Shown piece after piece: positions 43,837 to 54,052 of a stretch of DNA of 64,000 nt. The notes below the pieces were generated by a model, which made no database searches, was not told the DNA's origin, and was given only the letters and a program-made list of their open reading frames with translations. The stretch is from Paenibacillus sp. FJAT-26967 (GTDB lineage Bacteria; Bacillota; Bacilli; Paenibacillales; NBRC-103111). Location: contig NZ_LMXH01000001.1 in NCBI RefSeq assembly GCF_001541095.1, positions 2,174,235 through 2,238,234 on the forward strand, in the 5' to 3' direction. The position numbers and the translations under genes were made by a program. The stretch's first letter is position 1. Every line of letters starts with the position of its first letter.

Positions 43837-46095
43837 ATGACCGAATCTAATCAGGAGTATATCGAAATCTCGGGGGCGAGGGAAAATAATCTCAAGAACG
43901 TATCCTTGCGCATTCCCAAGCGGAAGATCACGATCTTCACCGGGGTATCCGGGTCCGGCAAATCATCGATCGTTTTCGATACAATTGCCGCCGAATCCCA
44001 GCGTCTGCTGAATGAAAATTTCAGCATGTTCGTACGCAACTTTTTGCCGCGGTATCCGCAACCGGATGCAGACGCGATCGAGAATCTGAGCATGGCCGTT
44101 ATTGTGGATCAGAAGCGGCTGGGAGGCGGTTCCCATTCCACAATGGGCACGATTACCGATATCTCTCCGATTCTCCGTCTTCTTTTCTCGAGAATTGGTC
44201 AGCCTTATGTCGGACAAGCGCACATGTTCTCGTTCAACGATCCGCAAGGCATGTGCCCCGAGTGTAACGGGATCGGCCGCAAACTGGGCGTCGACATGAG
44301 CAAGGCGCTGGACCTATCCAAGTCGCTCAATGAAGGGGCCATTATGCTGCCGGACTATTCGGTGAACGGCTGGGATTGGAACATGATCATACAGTCGGGG
44401 GACTTCGATCCGGACAAGAAGCTCAGTGATTACTCGGAGGAGGAACTGGAGCATCTGCTGTACGCCAAGGCAAGGAAAGTGAAGATGGACTTTGCCGGTA
44501 AGGCAACGAACATTACAGTGGAAGGCATTATTGAGAAGTTTACCAACAAATATATCAAGCAGGATGTAAAATCGAAGTCCGAGCGCACACAAAAAGCCGT
44601 TCTGCCGTACATATCCGAAGGTCCCTGCTCCAGCTGCCGCGGTGCGAGGCTCAGTCAGGCTGCGCTCCACTGCAAGATCAATGGACTGAACATTGCGGAA
44701 CTGTCCTCCATGGAAGTCGGACAGCTTATCCGAGTCGTCCGGGAGATTGATGATCCGGTAGCCGCGCCGGTCGTCAAGTCGCTGACGGAGCGGCTGCAGC
44801 ATCTGGTGGATATCGGACTTGACTACTTGACGCTGGACCGGGAGACGGATACATTGTCAGGCGGCGAGTCGCAGCGCGTCAAGATGGTGAAGCACTTGAG
44901 CGGCAGTCTCGTGGATGTCACTTACATCTTCGATGAGCCTAGTGTGGGCCTGCATCCCCGTGATGTGCACCGGTTAAATGGACTGCTTCAGAAGCTGCGC
45001 GACAAGGGGAATACCGTGATTGTCGTCGAGCATGATCCCGATGTGATCAAAGTGGCGGATCATATTGTCGACGTAGGGCCTCATGCCGGGAGCCGCGGCG
45101 GTGCCATCGTGTATGAAGGAAGTTATCAAGGGCTGTTGGAGTCAGGTACACTGACCGGCACACACATGAAGCGGCCACTGGAGCTGAAGCGTGATTGCAG
45201 GCAGGCGTCCGGCAAGCTGTCCATCAAGGATGCTAAGCTGCACAACTTGCGGAACGTGAGTGTAGATATACCAGCCGGAGTGCTGACAGTCGTTACGGGT
45301 GTCGCCGGTTCAGGCAAGAGTACGCTGATTAACGACGTATTCCTCAGCCAGCATCCCGATGCGATTGTCATTGACCAATCGGCGGTGGGAGTGTCAACTC
45401 GCTCCAATCCAGCAACCTATACGGGTATTATGGATGATGTGCGCAAGGCGTTTGCTTCCGGGAACAAGGTGAGCCAAGGCTTGTTCAGCTTCAACTCCAA
45501 GGGGGCTTGCGAGAACTGTCAAGGGCTGGGGGTTGTGTATACGGATCTTGCATTCCTCGACAGCGTGAAGCTGCCATGCGAAGTATGCGGAGGCAGACGA
45601 TTCAAGGAAGAGGTGCTTGCGTACAAGCTCAGCGGCAAGTCGATTGCTGAAGTGCTGGAGATGACGGTGGAGCAGGCATTGGATTTTTTCCAGTTAAAAG
45701 AAGTTGTGCGTAAGCTTCAGGCGCTAAGTGATGTGGGGCTGAACTATATTACACTCGGCCAGCCCCTCAGCACGCTCTCAGGCGGAGAATGCCAGCGCAT
45801 CAAACTGGCAAGTGAGCTGCATAAGAAAGGCAGCATCTACGTGATGGACGAGCCGACGACCGGCCTGCACATGTCAGATATCGGTCACCTTCTGGAGATC
45901 ATGAACCGTCTGGTGGATGCAGGCAATACGGTGATCGTCATTGAGCATAATCTCGATGTGATAAGCCAGGCGGATTGGATCATAGATTTGGGTCCGGACG
46001 GAGGAAGCAAGGGCGGCCAAGTGGTGTTCGAGGGCACACCGAATCAGATCAGCCATGCGGAGCACTCGATCACGAGAAATTACTTGCTGGTATAA
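43837..46095 (+). CDS. UvrA-like ABC ATPase (short paralogue)
   Basis: At 752 residues it is about 200 shorter than UvrA. It has two ABC modules: Walker A GVSGSGKSS (about 36-44), signature TLSGGESQRVKM, Walker B FDEPSVGLHP; then GVAGSGKST, TLSGGECQRIKL and MDEPTTGLHM. Zinc-type cysteine pairs CPEC, CSSC, CENC and CEVC are present. The region that binds UvrB in true UvrA appears reduced, as in class II UvrA paralogues. Some of those protect producers from DNA-binding drugs (DrrC-like). AAGGGTG precedes the ATG. No uvrB is adjacent, and direct repair function is uncertain. Confidence 0.85.
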   Translation: MTESNQEYIEISGARENNLKNVSLRIPKRKITIFTGVSGSGKSSIVFDTIAAESQRLLNENFSMFVRNFLPRYPQPDADAIENLSMAVIVDQKRLGGGSHSTMGTITDISPILRLLFSRIGQPYVGQAHMFSFNDPQGMCPECNGIGRKLGVDMSKALDLSKSLNEGAIMLPDYSVNGWDWNMIIQSGDFDPDKKLSDYSEEELEHLLYAKARKVKMDFAGKATNITVEGIIEKFTNKYIKQDVKSKSERTQKAVLPYISEGPCSSCRGARLSQAALHCKINGLNIAELSSMEVGQLIRVVREIDDPVAAPVVKSLTERLQHLVDIGLDYLTLDRETDTLSGGESQRVKMVKHLSGSLVDVTYIFDEPSVGLHPRDVHRLNGLLQKLRDKGNTVIVVEHDPDVIKVADHIVDVGPHAGSRGGAIVYEGSYQGLLESGTLTGTHMKRPLELKRDCRQASGKLSIKDAKLHNLRNVSVDIPAGVLTVVTGVAGSGKSTLINDVFLSQHPDAIVIDQSAVGVSTRSNPATYTGIMDDVRKAFASGNKVSQGLFSFNSKGACENCQGLGVVYTDLAFLDSVKLPCEVCGGRRFKEEVLAYKLSGKSIAEVLEMTVEQALDFFQLKEVVRKLQALSDVGLNYITLGQPLSTLSGGECQRIKLASELHKKGSIYVMDEPTTGLHMSDIGHLLEIMNRLVDAGNTVIVIEHNLDVISQADWIIDLGPDGGSKGGQVVFEGTPNQISHAEHSITRNYLLV

Positions 46096-46114
46096 TAGCC
46101 AGCATCTTCATACA

Positions 46115-46159
46115 AAAGATCACTTAATGGTATCTACTGTCCATCAAGTGGTCTTTTTT
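46115..46159 (+). terminator. Terminator of the UvrA-like gene
   Basis: A 15-16-bp stem, starting AAAGATCACTT and closing AAGTGGTCTTT with CCAT/ATGG inside, is followed by a run of T. Confidence 0.85.
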
Positions 46160-46180
46160 ACGTATGCCGGCAGTATCTGA

Positions 46181-46375
46181 TTTCGGATTGCTAATAAGGA
46201 TTTAAGTCATACAACGGGTTTTCCTGAAATAGGATATATAAGTCATTATGGAGTTAAAGAGGATGATGTCATGCTGCTATTGACCTCTTTTTATCAAAGG
46301 GTCGCCGGCAATGAGAAAAGGATCTCATTTTGTTCGACGAGGGAAGAAACTCACATCTATTATCCGGCAAAATAA
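46181..46375 (+). pseudogene. Startless open frame before the Tc locus
   Basis: A 64-codon frame between two stops reads IANKDLSHTTGFPEIGYISH then YGVKEDDVMLLLTSFYQRVA and ends THIYYPAK. It has no ATG, GTG or TTG with a ribosome site at its start, and no family I know. It may be the end of a deleted gene. The rest of 46160-46505 is AT-rich promoter-like sequence (TATATT near 46412). Confidence 0.3.
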
Positions 46376-46505
46376 TAGAAAAGCACTATACACTGAATAT
46401 TCATTTCTGTTATATTAATCGTGACATATTTTCATTTTTTGTCGAATTTTGAAAAAACTTGCTACTTGATTTCACGGTTTTATCTGACGGTATGGGAGGG
46501 AACTA

Positions 46506-49500
46506 ATGCAGCGCGAGTCATTGAATGACGAACATGAACGTTCGGAGTCATTCTCCAAAACTGAGCTTACTCTTCCTAAAGGGGGAGGGGCGGTCAGAGG
46601 AATTGGTGAGACGTTCGAGCCGGATTTATTTACGGGCACGATGCATATGAGTATCCCTGTCTATGCGTCACCCTGCCGCGAGTTTGAGCCGGAGCTTCAG
46701 CTCGGGTACAGCTCCGGCAGCGGGAACGGTGCATTTGGACTGGGTTTCTCCTTAACCTCTTCTTCGATCTCCAGGCGGACCGATACCGGTATTCCTAAAT
46801 ACGATGATACGGACCGGTTCCTGCTGGACGGCGAAGAAATCATCCCGAAGCTTGACTCTGACACTCTGAAGCCCTTAACCCGGACAGAATACGCCGGGGA
46901 ACAGACTTGGTTGATTACAGAGTATATTCACCGCATGGAAGGATCTTTTACGAAGATCGAATTATGGCAAGCCGACGGGACTTCCTATTGGAAGCTACTA
47001 TCCGGCAGTAACGTGTCCTCAGTATACGGCCAGAGCACTACGGCTCGGGTAGCAGATCCAGCACGTCCTGCACGAATTTATCAGTGGTATCTGGAGCAGG
47101 ATGTCGATGCGAAAGGCAATAAGCGAATCTACACCTATTCTACCGAGAACCAGGATAATATTCCGGATACGCTGTCCGAACAGAATCGGCCCCCGTCGGC
47201 AGCCATATATTTGCGCAGTATCGATTACGGCAATTATATGGATCTCCAGAAGGAAGAAAAATTCGCCTATCAGCTTGTGTTAGATTACGGCGAATACGAT
47301 ACTTCCGTAGATTCATTAATTAAGGCCGGCAGCAAACCTCACATCCCCCAAACCTCCTGGCCGGTACGACTTGATTCTTTCTCCACATACCGCGGCGGAT
47401 TCGAAGTGCGCATGCACCGTCTTTGCCGGCAGGTTCTGATGTTTCATCGATTTACGGAGCTTGGGCCGGACCCTTGTCTGGTCCGTATGACACGATTCTC
47501 TTATTCTATCGATCCGCTTGTAAAATTGAACCGTCTAGTCTCGGTCGAGATGATCGGATGCCGCAGACAAGAAGATGGAAGCTACATCACTCTTTCCACA
47601 CCTCCCTTAGAATTTACATACACACCCTATCAGCCGGAACAGCAAACCTTTAGTCTCCTTCAAACGGAAGACCAGCATACAATCCCCGGATATCTGGATG
47701 GTTCAGCCTATGAATTTACCGACTTATACGGCGAAGGATTGTCGGGTATCCTGCAAGTCCGCTCTAATGCGGCCACTTACTGGGAACCGAAAGGGGACGG
47801 AATCTATCACAGCCCGCGAGTCCCTGAATCGTTCCCGTTAACGGAGGAGTCCGCTCCTGATTCCAGGTCATTCACGCTAACAAGTCTGGATGGCGACGGT
47901 GTCATGGATTTGGTCGTTGCCGGTTCACAATGGGCGGGCTTCTACGAAACGGAATACGGACGCTCATGGAGCGGTCTGCAGCCATTCACAAGCTTCCCGC
48001 TTGAATATCTCCAAAGTCCTTATCCAAAAGAGATGTCGGACATGCAGGGAGACGGCGTACCGGATTTGGTCATCTTCGAGGATCGTCAAATCAAGATTTA
48101 TCCGTCTATGTATGAACAAGGATATGGGGATCCCATCCGTGCATTTTACCCTGAACGTGATTCAGAGAGCTTCCCGCTCAGCTCGACGGACAGTGTGAAT
48201 GAAGTCGTGACTTTTGCAGATTTTGTCGGAGACGGGCTTTCACACCGGGTCCGGATTCGCAACGGCAGTATAGAATACTGGCCCAACCTGGGATACGGGC
48301 AGTTCGCGCCTGTCATCCGTATGGAACAAGCGCCTTACTTCAACGATAATTTCAATGCTTCCCGCCTGGTTCTCGGTGATCTGAACGGTTCGGGATTAAC
48401 GGATATCGTATATCTATATCCGGACCGGGCGGACTTATACTTCAATCAGGGCGGGAATGCATTCAGTGCGCCGGTGTCGATCTATCTGCCGGAGTTTTTC
48501 GGTGAAGGGGACCGTATTCAGTTAGCTGACGTACTCGGCAGCGGGTGTGACTGTCTCCTCTTTACCAAGGTTAGCACGAATACGGTAAAGCATTATTACT
48601 ATGACTTTTCCGGCGGACAGAAACCCAATCTCCTGACCCGGACGGATAACGGCATAGGCGTCATCACGGATATTCAATACACAAGCTCGGTTCAGTTCTA
48701 TCTGGAGGATAAACAGGCGGGGCGCAGGTGGGAAACCGTACTTCCATTTCCAGTGCACGTCGTGGAACAGGTTCGTCTGACAGAGGCTTGCTCAGGCAAC
48801 CAGTTTGTGACCCGATATAAGTATCATGAGGGGTATTACGATCAGGTGGAGAAGGAGTTTAGAGGCTTCGGTTTCGTGGAGCAATGGGACGCAGAAGAGT
48901 GTCCGACCGAATTCGGATCTCCCAAGACCGCCCCTGTTTATTGGAAGAGATGGTATCATACCGGTTCTTCCCTGAATTCGGCTACCTTATCCCGGCACTT
49001 TCATGAACAATACTACAGCCAGGATACATTGGCTTATGTCATGCCCGACAGTCTGCTGGATGAAGTTCTGCTCGGTACGGACGGGGAAACGCTGCGCCAA
49101 TGCTATGCGGCCTTGAAAGGTCATCCGCTGCGTGAAGAAGTGTATGGACTGGATCAGCCGGGCGGTATCTCAGATCATCCGTACACGGTACACGAAACCA
49201 ATTATACCGTAAAGCTCATTCAAGGCCGGGGAGATGCTCTTTTTGCCTCGTTGTACGTGCATGCCAGAGAATCGATAGACTATCAATACGAACGTAATCC
49301 CAACGATCCGCGCATGCAGCATGAAATGGTCATAGAGACGGATCCATATGGCCATATTACCAAGAAGATTCAAATTCACTATCCGCGCCGCTTAACGCCC
49401 GCGCCATCATTGCCTGAACAGCATCAGCTCCAAGTGCTGCTCCAAGTGAAATCCTATGTGAACGCCACAGATTCGTTTCGTATCCTCGGGATGGAATCCG

Positions 49501-52500
49501 AAAACCGGTCGTATGCTTTGTCAGGTATCGAACTGCCGGCTTCCTCTTATTTTAATTTGATAGATTTGCAGTCTCTATTACCCGGCGCGTTGACGCAGGT
49601 GATTCCCTATGGCACGTCATTAACCGCAGGCTTGGTTCAGTCAGAACTGCTCTCCTGGGAACGACATTATTATTGGGATGCAGCCCAGACGGATGCTTTA
49701 CCTCTTGGTCAAATTACGGGCGTTGCGCTGCATCATCACAGCGAGTATGCGGTAACGACACCTGATCGAATCGGCAAGATTTATGAATCACAGTTGACCG
49801 ACAAGATGATGAGTGACGATTGCGGTTACATTTTGCTCGATGGGTACTGGTGGAATCAGGGGTTAACACAGCATTATGCCATGGGCACGGATGATCGTTT
49901 CTACCTGCCTTGGAAATTGGAAAATACGAGGAATCCGGGAAACACGAATCTCTTCCACAGGACGCAGTTCAGCTACGATCCCTATTGTTTGGTTCCCATA
50001 AGCACCATCGAATTTGTGAGTGAGACAGTTTCCACTTCGATGTCTGTTGTACTCGATTACAACGTAATCAAGCCTGGATACATGACGGATGTTAACGGAA
50101 ATATCGCTCAAGTTCTCTATGATCCCTTAGGCATGGTGATAGCTTCGTCTTTATTCGGGACTCTTCAGGACCGGCGTGTAGGTGATGGTGATCTAACCGA
50201 ATACCGACCGATTAACGACGGTTCATTTGAGGATGTGCTGGCCCGCCCTGAACGTTATCTTCAGCAGGCTTCTTCTTTCACTTATTACGATGTTTTCGCC
50301 TGGGGACAGGGGAAGGGCCCGAACCGCACCGTGGAACTATACCGGGAAACTAGTGTATCGGAGGAATCGGGTAACACGTCCTCACGGATTCTAATGAATG
50401 TGACTTATATGGACGGACTTGGCCGGGTCATAGAAACCAAGAAAAGGGCGGATGGCGGCGAAGCATTTGTTGCGGAGAGATCGGATTCTCTGCAGACCGG
50501 CGCTTCTGCCGATGCGCGGACGGTAACTACAGCCGTACGGTGGCTCGTCTCGGGGAGAACCGTATATGACCATAAAGGAAGACCCGTTGAACAGTATTTG
50601 CCCTACTACTCAACCGGTCCTGCATATGAAGAACAGGCAGAGACGGCTAGTTTGCTGCCTCCGCCAACGATAACCCATTATGACCCGCTCTCCCGCGTTT
50701 TCCGTGTGGATTCACCCAAAGGTTTCTATACCAAGACCCTATATACGCCTTGGGAAGAAGCGCATTTCGATGCGAATGATACGATCGCGGATTCCGATTA
50801 TTACAAGCAGTTTATGCGGGATTACCCGGCTCAACCGGATGAGAGTCAGATGGATGAGAAGGATGCACTGCTGAAGACTTACCGCTTTCGGGACACACCG
50901 CTGATCCAGATCAAAGATCATCTGGGACGTGTTTTTATGCAAGTGCACAATAATTTGGGCGAAACTTCAAGCGATTTGTTCAACGATATGCTGAAGGGAA
51001 GTACAGTAACCGCATCGGATGTATGGAATGAGCTGGTTCATCAAGGGTATGTGGACATTACGGATGCTGTTGCCGGACGCGGGAGACCTTCAGCCCTGTT
51101 CCGACCGTATGCTCCGGGCTTCCAGCTAACTGTAAAAGATGATATCCAGCCTTATACAGATGAGATTCTGGTGCTGCTGAGACAGAGCTGCCTGCCTGTA
51201 TATACGGGATACGACAGTAAGGGAAAAGTCCTTTACGAGGTGAACGCCAGAAATTATTATGCCGGCATCCGCCAAGACAGCATGCTGAAGGATGTGCAGT
51301 TTACCTACGATATGCACGGTCGCTTATTGTGCACAGACAGCAGGGATGCCGGTGTACGTCTGGGAATGGACAATATGTTTGATGATCCCGCACATACATG
51401 GGACAGCCGGGACTTTCATACGGCCACCTTGTATGACGGGCTCCGGCGCCCCGCACAGATCAGCGTGGACGGAACAGATCATGCTTCCAATCTTCAATTG
51501 GGGCAGACGGTTGAAAAGTACATTTACGGAGACAGCGCCGGTCTTAGTGTCGCAGACGCTCAGAATCGCAACCTTTGCGGCAAGCTGTACATCTTATACG
51601 ATCAGGCGGGCGTGACGCATAATCAAGCGTACAGCTTGCAGGGGCATATTCTGCAAACGGAACAGACGCTGCTTGCCGATTACTCGTCAGAACCGGATTG
51701 GGGCGGGGAGAGCCAACCCCAATTGAGCAGCGAATCTTTCGTCACCTCGTATGCTTACGACGGTCTGGGGAGGTTGATCGCGGAGACTTCTGCGGATGGA
51801 ACGGTATATCGGACCGCTTACAATTTGAGCGGACAATTACAGAAGGTTGCGGCTGATTTCCCGGAACAGCCCGATGTGCCGTTTATCGGGGACATCCAGT
51901 ACGACGCAAGCGGTCAGCACACGCTGATTTCCCGGGGCAACGGGACATCCACAACGTTCACCTATGAAGAGACTACTCAAAGGCTGTTGGGACTCACAAC
52001 TTTCCGGTCTGCCACGGACGCGAAGGGGATCGCGAGAAGTGCGATTCTGCAGAAGCTGACATACACAATGGATCCGGTCGGAAATATAACGAGGTCACGA
52101 GACTACAGCTTCCAAACCGTATTTCAGAATCAGCAAATCGTGGAGCCCTTAAGCGATTACACCTATGACGCCCTTTATCGGTTGATTCAAGCTTGGGGCA
52201 GGCAGCATCCGGGGATTCTGCCGGACACACATGTGACGGGATTTAAGCAAAGCCAATGGATGCCGGTGAGTCCGCCACACCTGAATGATGCGGAAAAGCT
52301 TGAAAATTATACGGAGACCTATACGTACGACGAAGCCGGCAATAAGATCCAAACACGTCATGCGGCTGCTTCCGCCACTTGGACACGAACGCTTGAGGTT
52401 TGTGAGGATTCCAACCGTTTAAAGGAATTGTCCGGAGGCAGCCAGACGGGAGTCCCGGTACAACTGCAATACGACCTAAACGGCAACCTCCTGGCGCTGG

Positions 52501-54020
52501 AACACTTAAGATCCTTGCAGTGGAATTACCGTAATAACTTGGCTAACGCGACGATCGTTGCAAGAGAGGGCGACCAGTCCGACTGTTCTTACTTCGTGTA
52601 CGACAGCGGAGGGCATAGAGTCCGTAAGGTGCTGGAGCGCAAAATCAGCGACGGACTAACCGAAATTCAAGAAAAAATTTATCTGGGCCGATTGGAAATC
52701 AAGCGAATTACACGAGTCCAAAATGGTGTGCGGACCTTGATTCTGGAGCGGTATTCTTATCGGGTCATGGGGGATGAGCGAACTGAGGCCATCGTGAATA
52801 CCTGGACGAAGGATGATGCGGGACGTGAAACCGATACACTAGGCAAACGGCAGATACGTTACCAATTAAGCGACATCCTGGGCTCATCCACGATGGAGGT
52901 GGATGAGGAAGGAAGCCTGATCAGCTACGAAGAGTACCTGCCTTACGGAGGAACGTCCTACATTACGGGTGCGGACCAGCGGGAGGTGCAGCTGAAGGAA
53001 TATCGGTACAGCGGTAAAGAACGGGATGATTGCACGGGTCTGTATTACTACGGAGCGCGTTATTATCCGCCTTGGCTGGGACGCTGGATTAACGCCGATC
53101 CCGCCGGAACGGCGGACGGTTTGAACATGTATGCTTTCGTCGGCGGCAATCCTGTCCGTTTCATTGACCCGGAAGGGATGGCAAAGAAGAAGAAAGAGCA
53201 AAGCAAGCTCCAGAAGAAGCTGGCCGCCAAACTAAAAGCTAAACAGAGGAAAAATGATTTGGCAAGCTTCACCTCTGGTGATGACAAGACGAAGGGCCAG
53301 ATGATTACAAAGCTAAGGGGACGGACACTCAGGGTTACCAAGGACCGGCAAATTTTTGTCCGTAAGATGCTCCACAAGGAAGCGGATAAAGCGCAAGTGG
53401 AACTGGATCAATTCGACGTGCCGCCAAGCTCAGGCAAAGCCCTGCCGCTCAAGGTAGCTGACCCGGCTGGCGTACAGGGAGGACTCTTCTTCGGTAAACA
53501 TGACTATATTGAGAAGCAGCAAATTGTTTCCCGTTCCAGCCTTAATGTGGACGGCCGCGATTCCACGAATGACACGATGGGAAAAGCCAGCGCCTTCCAC
53601 AGCACGAACAACTTGGCGGCAAGTCTGTATTCCAAGAGGGACGACTCCGGGATCGGCGGTTTGGGTGAAGCCTGGTGTCATCTTATCGCTCATTGTCTGG
53701 GCGGCGCTGAATCCTCTAACAATCTGGTAGCGGGCAGCCAAGGGTCCAACCTTGTCCAATTGGGCGTAGAACTTGCGGTAAAGGATTTTGTCTATACCAC
53801 GGGTGAGAAGGTGCTTATTAAGGTGGGAGCCAATGTGCGGTTGAAGGCTGATGGCACCATGACCCATATTGCGGATGAATTTTTTTATCAGATATATGAC
53901 TTGAATAACAAGCAGGTTTACGCTACTAAGTTCAAAGCGAATATTTTACGGGCGGATATACTCCAGAAGCAGAAGAAAACGGAAGCTACCACAAGCCTGA
54001 ATAATCATTTCGGCTATTAA
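46506..54020 (+). CDS. Fused TcB-TcC subunit of an insecticidal Tc toxin, with nuclease-like C-terminus
   Basis: The 2504-residue protein joins the B and C subunits that other bacteria encode separately. The N-terminus is SpvB-like (LTLPKGGGAVRGIGETFEPD, about 22-41). FG-GAP-like repeats (LTSLDGDGVMDLVV) and TcdB middle domains (about 560-900, with GDLNGSGLTDIVYLYPDRAD) follow, then many Rhs/YD strands. The Rhs core ends RYYPPWLGRWINADPAGTAD, with YAFVGGNPVRFIDPEG at 2209-2224; in TcC this is where the protease built into the shell cuts. Residues 2225-2504 are the variable effector: a lysine-rich start, then WCHLIAHCLGG (His2392, His2396) and NNLVAGSQGSN, resembling DNA/RNA non-specific endonucleases. 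The cocoon would carry this toxin into the TcA pore. GGGAGG precedes the ATG. There is no signal peptide. Confidence 0.9.
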   Translation: MQRESLNDEHERSESFSKTELTLPKGGGAVRGIGETFEPDLFTGTMHMSIPVYASPCREFEPELQLGYSSGSGNGAFGLGFSLTSSSISRRTDTGIPKYDDTDRFLLDGEEIIPKLDSDTLKPLTRTEYAGEQTWLITEYIHRMEGSFTKIELWQADGTSYWKLLSGSNVSSVYGQSTTARVADPARPARIYQWYLEQDVDAKGNKRIYTYSTENQDNIPDTLSEQNRPPSAAIYLRSIDYGNYMDLQKEEKFAYQLVLDYGEYDTSVDSLIKAGSKPHIPQTSWPVRLDSFSTYRGGFEVRMHRLCRQVLMFHRFTELGPDPCLVRMTRFSYSIDPLVKLNRLVSVEMIGCRRQEDGSYITLSTPPLEFTYTPYQPEQQTFSLLQTEDQHTIPGYLDGSAYEFTDLYGEGLSGILQVRSNAATYWEPKGDGIYHSPRVPESFPLTEESAPDSRSFTLTSLDGDGVMDLVVAGSQWAGFYETEYGRSWSGLQPFTSFPLEYLQSPYPKEMSDMQGDGVPDLVIFEDRQIKIYPSMYEQGYGDPIRAFYPERDSESFPLSSTDSVNEVVTFADFVGDGLSHRVRIRNGSIEYWPNLGYGQFAPVIRMEQAPYFNDNFNASRLVLGDLNGSGLTDIVYLYPDRADLYFNQGGNAFSAPVSIYLPEFFGEGDRIQLADVLGSGCDCLLFTKVSTNTVKHYYYDFSGGQKPNLLTRTDNGIGVITDIQYTSSVQFYLEDKQAGRRWETVLPFPVHVVEQVRLTEACSGNQFVTRYKYHEGYYDQVEKEFRGFGFVEQWDAEECPTEFGSPKTAPVYWKRWYHTGSSLNSATLSRHFHEQYYSQDTLAYVMPDSLLDEVLLGTDGETLRQCYAALKGHPLREEVYGLDQPGGISDHPYTVHETNYTVKLIQGRGDALFASLYVHARESIDYQYERNPNDPRMQHEMVIETDPYGHITKKIQIHYPRRLTPAPSLPEQHQLQVLLQVKSYVNATDSFRILGMESENRSYALSGIELPASSYFNLIDLQSLLPGALTQVIPYGTSLTAGLVQSELLSWERHYYWDAAQTDALPLGQITGVALHHHSEYAVTTPDRIGKIYESQLTDKMMSDDCGYILLDGYWWNQGLTQHYAMGTDDRFYLPWKLENTRNPGNTNLFHRTQFSYDPYCLVPISTIEFVSETVSTSMSVVLDYNVIKPGYMTDVNGNIAQVLYDPLGMVIASSLFGTLQDRRVGDGDLTEYRPINDGSFEDVLARPERYLQQASSFTYYDVFAWGQGKGPNRTVELYRETSVSEESGNTSSRILMNVTYMDGLGRVIETKKRADGGEAFVAERSDSLQTGASADARTVTTAVRWLVSGRTVYDHKGRPVEQYLPYYSTGPAYEEQAETASLLPPPTITHYDPLSRVFRVDSPKGFYTKTLYTPWEEAHFDANDTIADSDYYKQFMRDYPAQPDESQMDEKDALLKTYRFRDTPLIQIKDHLGRVFMQVHNNLGETSSDLFNDMLKGSTVTASDVWNELVHQGYVDITDAVAGRGRPSALFRPYAPGFQLTVKDDIQPYTDEILVLLRQSCLPVYTGYDSKGKVLYEVNARNYYAGIRQDSMLKDVQFTYDMHGRLLCTDSRDAGVRLGMDNMFDDPAHTWDSRDFHTATLYDGLRRPAQISVDGTDHASNLQLGQTVEKYIYGDSAGLSVADAQNRNLCGKLYILYDQAGVTHNQAYSLQGHILQTEQTLLADYSSEPDWGGESQPQLSSESFVTSYAYDGLGRLIAETSADGTVYRTAYNLSGQLQKVAADFPEQPDVPFIGDIQYDASGQHTLISRGNGTSTTFTYEETTQRLLGLTTFRSATDAKGIARSAILQKLTYTMDPVGNITRSRDYSFQTVFQNQQIVEPLSDYTYDALYRLIQAWGRQHPGILPDTHVTGFKQSQWMPVSPPHLNDAEKLENYTETYTYDEAGNKIQTRHAAASATWTRTLEVCEDSNRLKELSGGSQTGVPVQLQYDLNGNLLALEHLRSLQWNYRNNLANATIVAREGDQSDCSYFVYDSGGHRVRKVLERKISDGLTEIQEKIYLGRLEIKRITRVQNGVRTLILERYSYRVMGDERTEAIVNTWTKDDAGRETDTLGKRQIRYQLSDILGSSTMEVDEEGSLISYEEYLPYGGTSYITGADQREVQLKEYRYSGKERDDCTGLYYYGARYYPPWLGRWINADPAGTADGLNMYAFVGGNPVRFIDPEGMAKKKKEQSKLQKKLAAKLKAKQRKNDLASFTSGDDKTKGQMITKLRGRTLRVTKDRQIFVRKMLHKEADKAQVELDQFDVPPSSGKALPLKVADPAGVQGGLFFGKHDYIEKQQIVSRSSLNVDGRDSTNDTMGKASAFHSTNNLAASLYSKRDDSGIGGLGEAWCHLIAHCLGGAESSNNLVAGSQGSNLVQLGVELAVKDFVYTTGEKVLIKVGANVRLKADGTMTHIADEFFYQIYDLNNKQVYATKFKANILRADILQKQKKTEATTSLNNHFGY

Positions 54021-54052
54021 ACCATTCGGGGAACAAGGAGGACCTTATATTC

